Counted from the stretch's first letter, positions 1 through 8,857 are shown. The stretch is 64,000 nt of DNA from Rhizobiaceae bacterium (GCA_028279875.1 JANQMU010000118.1:103180-167179), one strand, 5' to 3'. Translations and numbers: made by a program. The notes: a model not told the origin generated them from the letters alone.

Positions 1-500
1 TCTCGATGCCCGGCTGGCGCATGGGATTTGCGGTCGGTAATGAGCGTCTGATCGGCGCGCTGTCGCGGGTGAAATCCTATCTCGACTACGGGGCCTTCAC
101 GCCGATCCAGGTGGCCGCCACCGCGGCGTTGAACGGTGACGGGTCCGAAATCGAATCCGTGCGCGACACCTATCGGCGGCGGCGCGACGTCATGGTAGAT
201 TCCTTCACCAAGGCGGGCTGGTCCGTGCCGGCGCCGCAGTCGACGATGTTTGCCTGGGTGCCGCTGCCGAAGCGTTTCCACGATATCGGATCGCTGGAGT
301 TTTCGAAGCTGCTGATCGAAAAAGCGGATGTGGCCGTGGCGCCCGGTATCGGCTTTGGCGAGTATGGCGACGACTTCGTCCGCATCGCGCTGGTGGAGAA
401 CGAACACCGCATTCGCCAGGCCGCGCGCAACATCAAACGTTTCCTTGCGTCGAGCGAGGAAAGCATGCAAAACGTCGTCCGTCTGAATTCGCGACGGTAG
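1..500 (+). CDS. class I/II aminotransferase, C-terminal part (5' end outside window)
   Basis: The reading frame is open from the left edge (codon phase starts at base 3) and ends at TAG 498-500. The visible part is the C-terminal third of a PLP-dependent fold-type I aminotransferase. It opens at the motif that follows the PLP lysine (MPGWRMGFAVG) and keeps the small-domain arginine region (GEYGDDFVRIALVENEHRI) that binds the substrate carboxylate. Its position directly before hom matches rhizobial genes annotated as alanine or LL-diaminopimelate aminotransferase (AlaC/DapC-like). That placement suggests amino-acid biosynthesis of the aspartate family, but the substrate is inferred. The catalytic lysine lies outside the window. 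Confidence 0.85.
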   Translation, partial: SMPGWRMGFAVGNERLIGALSRVKSYLDYGAFTPIQVAATAALNGDGSEIESVRDTYRRRRDVMVDSFTKAGWSVPAPQSTMFAWVPLPKRFHDIGSLEFSKLLIEKADVAVAPGIGFGEYGDDFVRIALVENEHRIRQAARNIKRFLASSEESMQNVVRLNSRR

Positions 501-587
501 CCGCCAGGGGACTGCGGCCCATTCTCACCAAAGTATTCGGCCACACCGGCGCTGAATGCTGCATTCAAATGAACGGATTGCAAATCG

Positions 588-1925
588 ATGGCTGACGCCC
601 TGAAAATCGGCATTGCTGGTCTGGGCACCGTTGGCGCGGCGCTGGCCCGCATCCTGACGAGCCGCCACAACAGGATGGCCGATATCTGCGGCCGTCCGAT
701 CAACATCGTCGCCGTCTGCGCACGCGACAGGGAAAAGGATCGCGGCGTCGATCTTTCATCCGCCGATTTCTATACCGACGCCGCCGAAATGGCGGAAAAA
801 GCCGACATCGACGTCCTCGTCGAACTCATCGGCGGTGAGGAGAACCCAGCGCTGGGCGCCGTGCGCACGGCGCTGACACGCGGATGTCATGTGGTGACCG
901 CCAACAAGGCGCTGCTGGCGCGGCATGGCGTGGACCTGGCGCGGCTCGCCGAGGAAAAGGGCGTGTTGCTGAATTTCGAAGCGGCGGTTGCCGGCGGCAT
1001 TCCGGTCATCAAGGCGATGCGGGAATCGCTGACCGGCAACAATATCTCGCGCGTCTTCGGTATCATGAACGGCACCTGCAACTATATTCTGACGGAAATG
1101 GAACGGGGTGGCCTTTCCTTCGAGGCCTGTCTGAAGGAAGCTCAGCGCCTGGGCTATGCGGAAGCCGATCCGACCTTCGATGTGGAGGGCAATGACACGG
1201 CGCACAAGCTGGCGCTGCTGACCAGCATTGCCTTCGGCACGCAGATCGCGCCGGACGACATCTATCTGGAGGGCATTTCCAATATCTCCATCGAGGATAT
1301 CCGGGCGGCCCGTGATCTGGGCTTTCGGATCAAGCTGCTCGGCGTGGCGCAAAAGACCGATTCGGGCATTGAGCAACGCGTTCATCCGACCATGGTGCCA
1401 ACCGACTCGGTGATCGCCCAGGTCGATGGCGTGACCAATGCCGTCGCCATCGATGCCGACATTCTGGGCGAGTTGCTGATGTCAGGACCGGGGGCGGGCG
1501 GCGATGCGACCGCATCGGCTGTCATGGGCGATATCGCGGACATCGCCAAGAGCCGGCCGGGACATCAGCATGGACCGGTTCTCGGCCGTCCGGCTATTCA
1601 CCTTGAGCCCTATAAGAGGGCGCGTATGCGCAGCCACGAGGGCGGCTATTTCATCCGCCTGTCGGTGGAGGACCGGGCCGGTGTCTTCGCCAGCCTCGCC
1701 AAACACATGGCCGACAACGAAATCTCTCTGGAGTCGATCGTGCAACGTCCGACGGATGGCACGGACGCGCAGAATGGCGGACGCAAGACCATCATTCTGG
1801 TCACCCATGCGACGATGGAGGCATCGGTTCGCCGGGCGGTCGACGCCGTGACCGGCGAGGGCTATCTGCTGGACAAACCGCAGGTCATCCGGATCGAGCG
1901 CCCGGCGCGTGGAGAGGGCGCATAA
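588..1925 (+). CDS. hom: homoserine dehydrogenase
   Basis: It reduces aspartate semialdehyde to homoserine with NAD(P)H, the branch point to threonine and methionine. The 445-residue protein has an N-terminal Rossmann motif (GIAGLGTVGAAL, about residues 8-19) and the homoserine dehydrogenase core (GGIPVIKAMRESLTGNN, GIMNGTCNYIL, EGNDTAHKLALL). A C-terminal ACT domain runs from about residue 350 (YFIRLSVEDRAGVFASLAKH) and is usual for threonine feedback. Length is normal for the single-function enzyme. It lies 87 bases after the aminotransferase gene, so co-transcription is plausible. The ATG at 588 has only a weak upstream ribosome site. Confidence 0.96.
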   Translation: MADALKIGIAGLGTVGAALARILTSRHNRMADICGRPINIVAVCARDREKDRGVDLSSADFYTDAAEMAEKADIDVLVELIGGEENPALGAVRTALTRGCHVVTANKALLARHGVDLARLAEEKGVLLNFEAAVAGGIPVIKAMRESLTGNNISRVFGIMNGTCNYILTEMERGGLSFEACLKEAQRLGYAEADPTFDVEGNDTAHKLALLTSIAFGTQIAPDDIYLEGISNISIEDIRAARDLGFRIKLLGVAQKTDSGIEQRVHPTMVPTDSVIAQVDGVTNAVAIDADILGELLMSGPGAGGDATASAVMGDIADIAKSRPGHQHGPVLGRPAIHLEPYKRARMRSHEGGYFIRLSVEDRAGVFASLAKHMADNEISLESIVQRPTDGTDAQNGGRKTIILVTHATMEASVRRAVDAVTGEGYLLDKPQVIRIERPARGEGA

Positions 1926-2127
1926 GGTTGGCGGCCGACACGCTGTTTTGCCCGGCTGACGGCGGGCGGTGCCGTAGGCGGATTACGACCGGCAGACCCT
2001 AATCGATTTAGTTGAGGGGATCGTCCGGGAACAATGGACTTTGCCTTGATTTTCAGCGAATGACGTTGCCATTGACCGCTTCTACGCGATATCAGACCCG
2101 CAATCGGTTTTCACAGGATCACATGGA

Positions 2128-3111
2128 ATGGCGACCAAATCAGGCACGGCCGGTCTCGACCGAATTCTGACACTGGAAATCGCGCGCGTGACCGAGCGGG
2201 CTGCCGTCGCGGCTTCCCGTTTGCGCGGCCGCGGCGATGAGAAGGAAGCCGATCAGGTGGCCGTTGACGCTATGCGCCAGGAGCTCAACAAGCTGCCGAT
2301 TGCCGGCACCGTGGTCATCGGCGAAGGCGAGCGGGACGAAGCGCCGATGCTTTATATCGGCGAGGAAGTCGGCACCAGAAAGGGCCCCGAGGTCGATATC
2401 GCCCTCGATCCGCTAGAGGGGACCACCATCTGCGCCAAGAACCTGCCGAATTCGCTGGCGGTGATCGCCGTTGCGGAAAAAGGCAGTCTGCTCTACGCGC
2501 CGGATGTCTATATGGAGAAGGTGGCGATCGGGCCGGGCTTTCCGGAGGGCACGGTGTCCCTCGCTGCGACTCCAACCGAAAACATCACCGCTGTTGCCGA
2601 AGCCAAGGGTGTCAAGGCTGGCGATGTGACGGCCTGTATCCTCGATCGGCCGCGTCACGCCCTGATGATCGAAGAGGTCCGGGCGACGGGCGCCGCCATC
2701 CGGCTGATCGGCGACGGGGACGTTGCCGGCGTCATCCACACCACGAATCCGGACGAAACCGGTATCGATATCTATATGGGCATCGGCGGGGCACCGGAAG
2801 GGGTTCTTGCGGCCGCCGCGCTGCGTTGCATCGGCGGACAGATGGAGGGACGGCTGGAGCTCAACACCGATGACAAGGTCGCACGGGCGCGGAAAATGGG
2901 TATCGAGGATCCGATGCGGGTCTATTCGATGGAGGACATGGCGAGCGGCGACGTCGTCTTTTCGGCGACCGGCGTGACTGACGGCAATCTGCTGGGCGGC
3001 GTGCGTTTTGCCCGCGACGCGATCGTGACTCACACCATCGTCATGCGCTCCTCGTCGCGGACGGTGCGGGAAATCAAAGCGCGGCATCAGGATCTCGGCA
3101 AGTTCGGTTGA
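2128..3111 (+). CDS. glpX: class II fructose-1,6-bisphosphatase
   Basis: It dephosphorylates fructose-1,6-bisphosphate in gluconeogenesis; class II enzymes in some bacteria also act on sedoheptulose-1,7-bisphosphate. The 327-residue protein has the GlpX metal site: IGEGERDEAPML (residues 64-75) and DPLEGTT (94-100, the lithium-sensitive phosphatase signature). AGGA lies nine bases before ATG 2128; a nearer ATG at 2123 is out of frame. The hom-glpX-recJ order is conserved in Hyphomicrobiales. The 200 bases before the gene hold no other gene and probably carry its promoter. Confidence 0.96.
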   Translation: MATKSGTAGLDRILTLEIARVTERAAVAASRLRGRGDEKEADQVAVDAMRQELNKLPIAGTVVIGEGERDEAPMLYIGEEVGTRKGPEVDIALDPLEGTTICAKNLPNSLAVIAVAEKGSLLYAPDVYMEKVAIGPGFPEGTVSLAATPTENITAVAEAKGVKAGDVTACILDRPRHALMIEEVRATGAAIRLIGDGDVAGVIHTTNPDETGIDIYMGIGGAPEGVLAAAALRCIGGQMEGRLELNTDDKVARARKMGIEDPMRVYSMEDMASGDVVFSATGVTDGNLLGGVRFARDAIVTHTIVMRSSSRTVREIKARHQDLGKFG

Positions 3112-3217
3112 TGTGGCCGGTCATCGTTCTGCGGGTGCATATCGACCGGGCCTCCTGCAGCTTGCCGTTGCCTGCCATTTGATATTTCCGGTCGATCAGC
3201 GAAGATAGGCCGCCGGA

Positions 3218-5035
3218 ATGGGAGCCCCCGGTTTGACCGAACCCGCCAACAGCCAGTCACAGACCTTTCTCAACGTCGAATCGTCGCTGTCGGGACAGCG
3301 CTGGGTCCACCGCCTCGACTCGGCCGGCCTCAATCGGGCGCTGGCCATCGCCCAGACGCGGCGGCTGCCCGATCTCGTTTCACGCGTTCTGGCCGGCCGC
3401 GGCGTCGCGCTGGACGAGACCGCGACCTTTCTGACGCCGACGCTCAAGGAACTGATGCCGGACCCGTCGATCTTGCGCGACATGGACAGGGCCGCGTCGC
3501 GAATCGCCGAGGCGATTGCGCAAAAGCAGAACGTTGCGATATTCGGCGACTACGATGTCGACGGAGCGGCGTCCTCGGCGCTGATGGCGCGGTTCCTGTC
3601 GGCGTTCGATATCGTGTCGGAGACCTATATTCCAGACCGGGTTTTTGAAGGATACGGTCCGAACCCGGCGGCCATGGACCAGCTCATCGACCGGGGCGCC
3701 GAACTCATCGTGACGGTCGATTGCGGCTCCAACAGCCAAGCCGCGCTCGAACGGGCGGCCGAACGCAATGTCGACGTGATCGTGCTGGATCACCATCAGC
3801 TCGGTTATGACATTCCGCCCTGCGCGGCGCTGGTTAATCCGAACCGTGATGACGATCTTTCGCACCAGGGTCACCTGTGTGCCGCGGGCATCGTGTTCCT
3901 GACACTCGTCGCCGTCCTGCGGCATATGCGACAGCAGGGCGATCAGCGGGCGGGTTCCGTCGATCTGATGGGCATGCTCGATCTGGTGGCGCTGGCGACC
4001 GTTTGCGACGTGGTGCCGCTCAAGGGGCTCAATCGCGCCTATGTGGTCAAGGGTCTGCTGGTGGCACGGCAGATGAGCAACAAGGGACTGGCGGCACTGA
4101 TGCGGGTGGCCGGCGTCGACGGTCCGTTGTCGCCCTACCATCTGGGCTACATGATCGGCCCGCGCATCAATGCCGGCGGCCGCATCGGCGATGCCGCCCT
4201 CGGCAGCCGGCTTCTGACGCTGAGCGATGCCGCCGAGGCAAGCACCATTGCCGAGACACTCAACCGTCTCAATCAGGAACGACAGGCGATGGAAAAGGAC
4301 GTCCTTGCGGCGGCCGAGGCCGAAGCCCTGGCCGAACAGGGGCAGGGTGACGGCCCGGCCGTGGTGGTGACGGCGGGCGAGGGCTGGCATCCGGGCATTG
4401 TCGGCATCGTCGCGGCGCGGCTGAAGGACAGGTTCCGGCGACCGGCATTTGCCATCGCGCTGGACGCTGCCGGACATGGAACGGGCTCCGGGCGGTCGAT
4501 TGCCGGGTTCGATATGGGCCGCATGGTGGGCCGGGCGGTCGAAGCGGGCTTGCTCGTCAAGGGCGGCGGGCATGCGATGGCGGCCGGCCTGACGGTCGAG
4601 CGCGCGAATCTCGGCGCGCTACGCGCCTATTTCGAAGAACAGGCGGCCGACACGGTCAGGACATTGGTGGCCAACCGGTCACTGAAGATCGATGGCGCCC
4701 TGGCGGCGCGCGGGGCAACGATCGAACTGATGGAGCAACTCGAGGGCGCCGGTCCCTACGGGGCCGGCCATCCGCAGCCGGTTTTCGGACTGCCGGAACA
4801 TCAGCTCCTGGATGCCCGCATTGTCGGCCGCGACCATGTCAGAATGCGGCTGGCCGATGCCACCGGCGGCAAGATCGACGCGATTGCGTTCCGCGCCGCC
4901 GAGACCGATATGGGGGCCGCTCTGCTGGCCGGGCGCGGAAAGGCCTTCCACTTTGCCGGGACGCTGTCGGTCGACCATTGGCAGGGCCGCCAGCGGGTGC
5001 AATTACGGGTCATCGATGCGGCAACGGTTTCGTGA
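3218..5035 (+). CDS. recJ: single-stranded-DNA-specific 5'-3' exonuclease RecJ
   Basis: RecJ degrades single-stranded DNA 5' to 3' in RecFOR recombination and mismatch repair. The 605-residue protein carries the DHH phosphoesterase motifs: IFGDYDVDGAASS (about 108-120), TVDCGSN (about 167) and LDHHQLG (about 190, the namesake DHH). The DHHA1 domain has GGGHAMAAGLTV near residue 450, followed by an OB-like C-terminal domain. Length fits bacterial RecJ. The first ATG (3218) is used; a TTG a few codons later is possible. The gene ends 50 bases before the convergent tRNA-Glu gene. Confidence 0.96.
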   Translation: MGAPGLTEPANSQSQTFLNVESSLSGQRWVHRLDSAGLNRALAIAQTRRLPDLVSRVLAGRGVALDETATFLTPTLKELMPDPSILRDMDRAASRIAEAIAQKQNVAIFGDYDVDGAASSALMARFLSAFDIVSETYIPDRVFEGYGPNPAAMDQLIDRGAELIVTVDCGSNSQAALERAAERNVDVIVLDHHQLGYDIPPCAALVNPNRDDDLSHQGHLCAAGIVFLTLVAVLRHMRQQGDQRAGSVDLMGMLDLVALATVCDVVPLKGLNRAYVVKGLLVARQMSNKGLAALMRVAGVDGPLSPYHLGYMIGPRINAGGRIGDAALGSRLLTLSDAAEASTIAETLNRLNQERQAMEKDVLAAAEAEALAEQGQGDGPAVVVTAGEGWHPGIVGIVAARLKDRFRRPAFAIALDAAGHGTGSGRSIAGFDMGRMVGRAVEAGLLVKGGGHAMAAGLTVERANLGALRAYFEEQAADTVRTLVANRSLKIDGALAARGATIELMEQLEGAGPYGAGHPQPVFGLPEHQLLDARIVGRDHVRMRLADATGGKIDAIAFRAAETDMGAALLAGRGKAFHFAGTLSVDHWQGRQRVQLRVIDAATVS

Positions 5036-5084
5036 CCGTTCGCTTTGCGCGGATATGGTCGGGACCCGGATATTTTGTGGACCG

Positions 5085-5159
5085 TGGCACGCCCTAGGGG
5101 AATCGAACCCCTCTTTCCAGAATGAAAATCTGGCGTCCTAGCCGATAGACGAAGGGCGC
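5085..5159 (-). tRNA. tRNA-Glu (anticodon TTC)
   Basis: The minus strand folds as a complete cloverleaf. The acceptor stem is GCGCCCT pairing with AGGGCGT (first pair G-U), with G73 and an encoded CCA at 5085-5087. The anticodon stem is CCAGA/TCTGG around loop TTTTCAT, giving anticodon TTC. The T arm GGGGTTCGATTCCCC is intact. The 5' base is 5159. Confidence 0.97.
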
Positions 5160-5260
5160 ACGGTGACGGTTATATAGTCAGGTCGCCGGTTTTGGGCAAG
5201 CGCGAATATGGCTTTTGGGAAAAAAATGAAGACGTGTGATTCGGCAAGAAAAACAGGCCC

Positions 5261-6286
5261 TCAGCGCCTTCGGCAGCGCCAGTTCCAGTCCCTTTTCCTG
5301 CCGATGTCGATATGGACCGAATTGGTGTGGCAGTAGGTGCCGACCCCGCCGCGCCCGCGCACGGTGCGCAGATATCTGGCGAGTTCCCATTTGCTGACAC
5401 CGGGCACCTGAATGTCGGCGGCCTCGCAGGTCGTATGGCGCGAGCCGCGGGCGCCGCCGGCGCGGCGATTGGCCTTGGCCGAGCGATAGCCGGAGGTGAC
5501 GATGATGTCACGGCCGTAATGCCGCCTTACCTTTTTCAAAAGCCGAATCAGTTTTGGTTTCAGGCATGCCATCTGCACATTGTCGTGCTGGGCCCGCAGG
5601 CCGTTGGGCGCCAGACGGGCCAAGCCGGCGGCGGATGCCAGCCGCACATTTCCATCGTCCGGCGGGGTTCGGCCGCCGATACCGAAAAGCGACCATCTGC
5701 GCTTGACCGGCATAGCTTCGAGCTCTGCCTGCCGCATGTCGATGACCGGCCGGGGCGTTCGGGTCGCGGCCCCGTTGGCCGGTGCCGCATTGCCGCTGCC
5801 GCCGGCAAGATGAATGATTTCGGCCGGAGGCCGGGGTTTGCCAAACGAGAACAGGCCGGCGAGGCGCGATTGCCTGCCCAGCGGTTCCGCCGTGTGTGGA
5901 ACAGCCATCGTTTGCGGCGCCGGTTCGGGCAAGGCCGAGGCGCTGGCGCCCGGGGCTTCGCTTGCTTGCGGCGTCGGTGCGATGGCGAGCATGTATTCCG
6001 GCTCGGCATCGGCGGTGGTGTTGACGGTGGTATTGGCGTAGGGCACGGTTTGCGGGGCCGCATCGTCGAATGCCATTTCGACGACCATGTGGCCACTCGC
6101 GGCCGGATCGCCGGCGGTTTCCGTGACGGGCACGGCTTCGACGTCGCCAATGGTTTCCTGCGGGATGAGACCGAGACCCGGATCACCGGTGGCCATGCAT
6201 CCGGCAAGCGCGGACATCATGAGAACCATGCCGGTGACCGGCGCAACGCGCGCCGGCTGTTTGCTGATGTACCGGTTTGCACCCAA
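5261..6286 (-). CDS. lipoprotein with YcbK-like peptidase M15/DUF882 domain
   Basis: This is a predicted cell-envelope lipoprotein with a C-terminal M15-type zinc peptidase fold. The metal site is visible as SRHTTCEAAD (SxHx6D type) and, nearer the C-terminus, NSVHIDIG. I chose the TTG at 6286: it has GGGGA seven bases upstream, and the product starts with a short basic region, a hydrophobic stretch and lipobox LAGC (Cys at residue 30). The frame also has an upstream ATG at 6391, but that would put the lipobox near residue 65. The central 200 residues are Pro/Ala-rich and probably disordered. Role in peptidoglycan trimming is inferred from the family; enzymatic activity is not established for many members. 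Confidence 0.8.
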   Translation of the reverse strand: MGANRYISKQPARVAPVTGMVLMMSALAGCMATGDPGLGLIPQETIGDVEAVPVTETAGDPAASGHMVVEMAFDDAAPQTVPYANTTVNTTADAEPEYMLAIAPTPQASEAPGASASALPEPAPQTMAVPHTAEPLGRQSRLAGLFSFGKPRPPAEIIHLAGGSGNAAPANGAATRTPRPVIDMRQAELEAMPVKRRWSLFGIGGRTPPDDGNVRLASAAGLARLAPNGLRAQHDNVQMACLKPKLIRLLKKVRRHYGRDIIVTSGYRSAKANRRAGGARGSRHTTCEAADIQVPGVSKWELARYLRTVRGRGGVGTYCHTNSVHIDIGRKRDWNWRCRRR

Positions 6287-6478
6287 TACAACATCCCCGT
6301 AAATTACCGCCCGCCGTCGATCCGCCGCGATCGACACGCCACAGCGATGAACCACCGCGACGCCTGGCCAGCAAACGCAAAAACCGAGCAAGGTGATTGC
6401 GACATAATTGCGGCGGAACGATGATCCGCTATCATACTTGTGCCAAACTTGCCTTGATTGTCGCTCTGTCCGGTGGAC

Positions 6479-6919
6479 CTACCAGCTTCCGGTATTGGGC
6501 ATCGACGCCCAGGGCTCCTGCGGCGGCAATGCGTCGCCACGCTGAAGCAGTTCCAGGGAGATTCCGTCGGGAGAACGGACAAAGGCCATATGGCCATCCC
6601 GGGGTGGCCGGTTGATGGTCACGCCGCTGTCCATCAGGGATTGGCAAAGGTCGTAGATGTTTTCCACCGTATAGGCGAGATGGCCGAAATTGCGGCCGCC
6701 GGTATATTCCTCCGGGTCCCAATTGTAGGTCAGCTCCAGCAGCGGCGCCTGCGCCTTTTCGGCATTCTCCCTGTCTTCGGAAGCCGCAAGAAATACCAGC
6801 GTGAAACGGCCGGCCTCGTTTTCCGTCCGGCGGATTTCCACAAGCCCGAGTTTGTTGCAATAGAAGTCGAGAGATTGTTCGAGGTCGGTGACCCGAACCA
6901 TAGTATGAAGATAACGCAT
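6479..6919 (-). CDS. gloA: lactoylglutathione lyase (glyoxalase I)
   Basis: It converts the methylglyoxal-glutathione hemithioacetal to S-lactoylglutathione. The 146-residue VOC-fold protein keeps all four metal ligands expected from E. coli GloA: H5 (RYLHTM), E62 (LLELTYNW), H80 (NFGHLAY) and E123 (ISLELLQ). I placed the start at ATG 6919, where GGAAA precedes by six bases and His falls at residue 5; the longer frame to 6943 would add eight residues. The substrate link to methylglyoxal fits mgsA elsewhere in the window (29704). It is divergent from the cold-shock gene, sharing a 180-base intergenic region rich in inverted repeats. Confidence 0.93.
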   Translation of the reverse strand: MRYLHTMVRVTDLEQSLDFYCNKLGLVEIRRTENEAGRFTLVFLAASEDRENAEKAQAPLLELTYNWDPEEYTGGRNFGHLAYTVENIYDLCQSLMDSGVTINRPPRDGHMAFVRSPDGISLELLQRGDALPPQEPWASMPNTGSW

Positions 6920-7013
6920 TGATCTTTCCACGATTTTTTCCACGTCTCAAAATTAGGCGAATGCCCTGCCGAAACAAGGCGCTGCAGATTCTGCTGCGAC
7001 ACCAAACTAATGC

Positions 7014-7083
7014 TTGCATCACCTAACGCAACCAATGTTATTCTTATGTAAAGAATCAGTGACTGATTTGAGGGTTGCGTAGG
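7014..7083 (+). promoter_or_regulatory. nested inverted repeats upstream of the cold-shock gene
   Basis: Three inverted repeats are packed here. CCTAACGCAACC (7022-7033) pairs with GGTTGCGT-AGG (7073-7083) with one bulge. ATTCTT/AAGAAT (7040-7045/7051-7056) forms a hairpin with a five-base loop. AATCAGT-G-ACTGATT (7054-7068) is a perfect 15-base palindrome. The last two share bases 7054-7056, so as RNA they exclude each other. A possible -35 TTGCAT (7014-7019) and -10 TGTTAT (7036-7041, spacer 16) would place some repeats in DNA and some in the leader. Whether they act as operator or RNA switch is open. Confidence 0.45.
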
Positions 7084-7099
7084 CGAAAGGCCGGGGTAA

Positions 7100-7678
7100 A
7101 TGGGGGACAAAGCTCCAGAAAAGGATGAAGCCGCCCTGGCTGCGATGTCGGGTGAAGCGGTCGATCTGATCGAGGTCTCCGGCGTCATCAAATGGTTCGA
7201 TGTCGCCAAGGGATTCGGCTTTATCGTCCCCGACAACGGCATGCCGGATGTTCTGCTGCATGTGACATGCCTGCGCCGGGACGGCTATCAGACGGCGCTC
7301 GAAGGCACGCGCGTGGTTTGCGAGGTGCAGAAACGCGACCGCGGCTATCAGGCATTCCGGATTCTCTCCATGGATCAGTCGACTGCGGTGCACCCTTCAC
7401 AGATGCCGCCCGTGCGCACCCATGTTCAGGTCACGCCCACCAGCGGGCTGGAACGGGCCCTGGTCAAATGGTTCAATCGCTCCAAGGGCTTCGGATTCCT
7501 GACGCGCGGCGATGGAACCGAGGATATTTTCATTCACATGGAAACGCTCCGGCGTTACGGCCTGACGGAGCTGCGGCCCGGGCAAGTCGTTCTGGTGCGT
7601 TTCGGCAAGGGTGAAAAGGGGCTGATGGCCGCCGAGATCCACCCGGATGTGGATTTGACTTTCCCGAAATCCCATTGA
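7100..7678 (+). CDS. cold-shock protein with two CSD domains
   Basis: This nucleic-acid-binding protein has two tandem cold-shock (OB-fold) domains. Domain 1 (about residues 28-95) has GVIKWFDVAKGFGFIV with RNP-2 altered to VLLHV. Domain 2 (about 120-185) has KWFNRSKGFGFLTRGDG and DIFIHME, both RNP motifs intact. The 192-residue two-domain form is typical of alphaproteobacteria and about three times the length of CspA. It probably acts as an RNA chaperone; its targets are unknown. AAAGG lies upstream of ATG 7100. The leader contains the nested inverted repeats listed separately. A DUF192 gene follows 74 bases downstream on the same strand, a common pairing in the order. Confidence 0.93.
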   Translation: MGDKAPEKDEAALAAMSGEAVDLIEVSGVIKWFDVAKGFGFIVPDNGMPDVLLHVTCLRRDGYQTALEGTRVVCEVQKRDRGYQAFRILSMDQSTAVHPSQMPPVRTHVQVTPTSGLERALVKWFNRSKGFGFLTRGDGTEDIFIHMETLRRYGLTELRPGQVVLVRFGKGEKGLMAAEIHPDVDLTFPKSH

Positions 7679-7752
7679 AATACTTCTCATGTGGTGTGAC
7701 GGGCCGGCCGGCCGGATGTTCATGATCGCCGTCGGAGTGTGGAGTTTTTATC

Positions 7753-8217
7753 GTGACGAACGGATGTCGGTTTTCTCCTGAAAGACCGCTTCTCGGGCTG
7801 GTTTTTCTGCTACTGTTCACACTGGCATCGGGCGCTGCCGGACTCGACAGGCTTGAAATCGAAACCGACAGCGGAAACCACGTCTTCCAGGTTGAACTGG
7901 CGCTGACCGGCAATCAGCGGGCGGTCGGACTGATGAACCGCGCGCATATGGATCAGGACGCCGGAATGCTGTTTCGCTTCGATCGGCCGCAGCGAGTGCA
8001 GATGTGGATGAAGAACACGCTGATTGCGCTCGACATGATCTTCATCAGGGCCGACGGAACGGTTGCCAACATCCACAAAAACGCCGTGCCGCATTCCCTG
8101 AAGATCATCCAAGCGAGCGAACCGGTCCTCTATGTCCTTGAGCTCAATGGCGGCATGGCCGACCGGATAGGTTTGAGACCGGGACACCGCGTGATCCACC
8201 CGATGGTCGGCAAGTAG
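7753..8217 (+). CDS. exported DUF192 family protein
   Basis: A 154-residue DUF192 (UPF0127) protein. The N-terminus has a hydrophobic signal segment (LVFLLLFTLASG, about residues 16-27), so it is probably periplasmic. The family motifs follow: RAVGLMNRAHMDQDAGMLF, QMWMKNTLIALDMIFI and the C-terminal GLRPGHRV. The family has no settled biochemical role. The start is GTG 7753, with GGAG eight bases upstream; no in-frame ATG gives a better signal peptide. It follows the cold-shock gene and is likely co-transcribed. Confidence 0.9.
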   Translation: MTNGCRFSPERPLLGLVFLLLFTLASGAAGLDRLEIETDSGNHVFQVELALTGNQRAVGLMNRAHMDQDAGMLFRFDRPQRVQMWMKNTLIALDMIFIRADGTVANIHKNAVPHSLKIIQASEPVLYVLELNGGMADRIGLRPGHRVIHPMVGK

Positions 8218-8256
8218 CGGGCATCTCTATCGTCCGAAAACGGATCGGCCTGAGAT

Positions 8257-8306
8257 TGTCACCCATGTCTCCGGTATAAACTGTTACCTATGTGTCCGGT
8301 ATAGAC
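8257..8306. repeat. tandem pair of 25-bp direct repeats next to tRNA-Arg
   Basis: Unit 1 (8257-8281) and unit 2 (8282-8306) abut exactly and match at 21 of 25 positions by eye. Shared parts include TGT-ACC-ATGT and TCCGGTATA. They lie 11 bases from the encoded CCA end of tRNA-Arg. The TGTTACC...ATGT-TCCGG pattern resembles, from memory, sequences repeated at the ends of some IS-type elements in Proteobacteria, so this may be an insertion scar. No transposase remnant is visible. No other copy was noticed in the window. Confidence 0.6.
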
Positions 8307-8317
8307 CCTGTGAGATG

Positions 8318-8394
8318 TGGCGACCCCTGCAGGATTCGAACCTGCGACCATCGGCTTAGAAGGCCGGTGCTCTATCCAGCTGAGCTAAGGGGCC
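8318..8394 (-). tRNA. tRNA-Arg (anticodon TCT)
   Basis: The minus strand gives a 77-base cloverleaf with an encoded CCA (8318-8320) and G73. The acceptor is GGCCCCT/AGGGGTC. D stem is GCTC/GAGC. The anticodon loop CTTCTAA on stem CGGC/GCCG reads TCT, and the T arm is GCAGGTTCGAATCCTGC. Pair 27-43 is a C-A mismatch. Confidence 0.97.
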
Positions 8395-8428
8395 CCATGG
8401 CTTGTCGTTCTCGTTACAGCCGTATCGA

Positions 8429-8734
8429 TTAATGGGTCCAGGGCTGTCGCCTGTCAAAGCGAAAATTGTCGGAATAGGCCATGCGCCGGCGTTTGGGATC
8501 ATGTGGTTCGATGACCCGGTACTCGATTCCGTTTCGCTCCGCATAGGCGACCGCTTCCTCGCGATTCGGGAAGGTCAGGCGTATCTGCTGCTTCATGTCG
8601 CCGGACGAGGTGTAGCCCATGATCGGTTCGATGGTTCTCGGGCTTTCCTGATCGTATTCCAGCACCCAAAGATGCGTCTTGGCTTTGCCTGATTGCATCG
8701 CTGTCTTTGCCGGACGGTAGATTTTCGCGGACAT
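8429..8734 (-). CDS. NDUFS4-like NADH dehydrogenase accessory protein (ETC complex I subunit)
   Basis: A 101-residue homologue of the mitochondrial complex I accessory subunit NDUFS4 (18 kDa), found in alphaproteobacteria apart from the nuo operon. Family features visible are MSAKIYRPAKTAMQSG at the start, HLWVLEYDQE, DMKQQIRLTFPNREEAVAYAE and the tail YSDNFRFDRRQPWTH. It is expected to sit on the peripheral arm near the flavin subunit and stabilise the complex. The start is ATG 8734, which has GGGAGA ten bases upstream and matches the family N-terminus. The longer frame to 8824 runs into tRNA-Pro. The gene lies between two tRNA genes on the same strand. Confidence 0.92.
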   Translation of the reverse strand: MSAKIYRPAKTAMQSGKAKTHLWVLEYDQESPRTIEPIMGYTSSGDMKQQIRLTFPNREEAVAYAERNGIEYRVIEPHDPKRRRMAYSDNFRFDRRQPWTH

Positions 8735-8780
8735 GGCCGGGTGTCTCCCTGTTCCTGCTTTGCCTGTGCGGCGATGCCAC

Positions 8781-8857
<77 letters not shown>

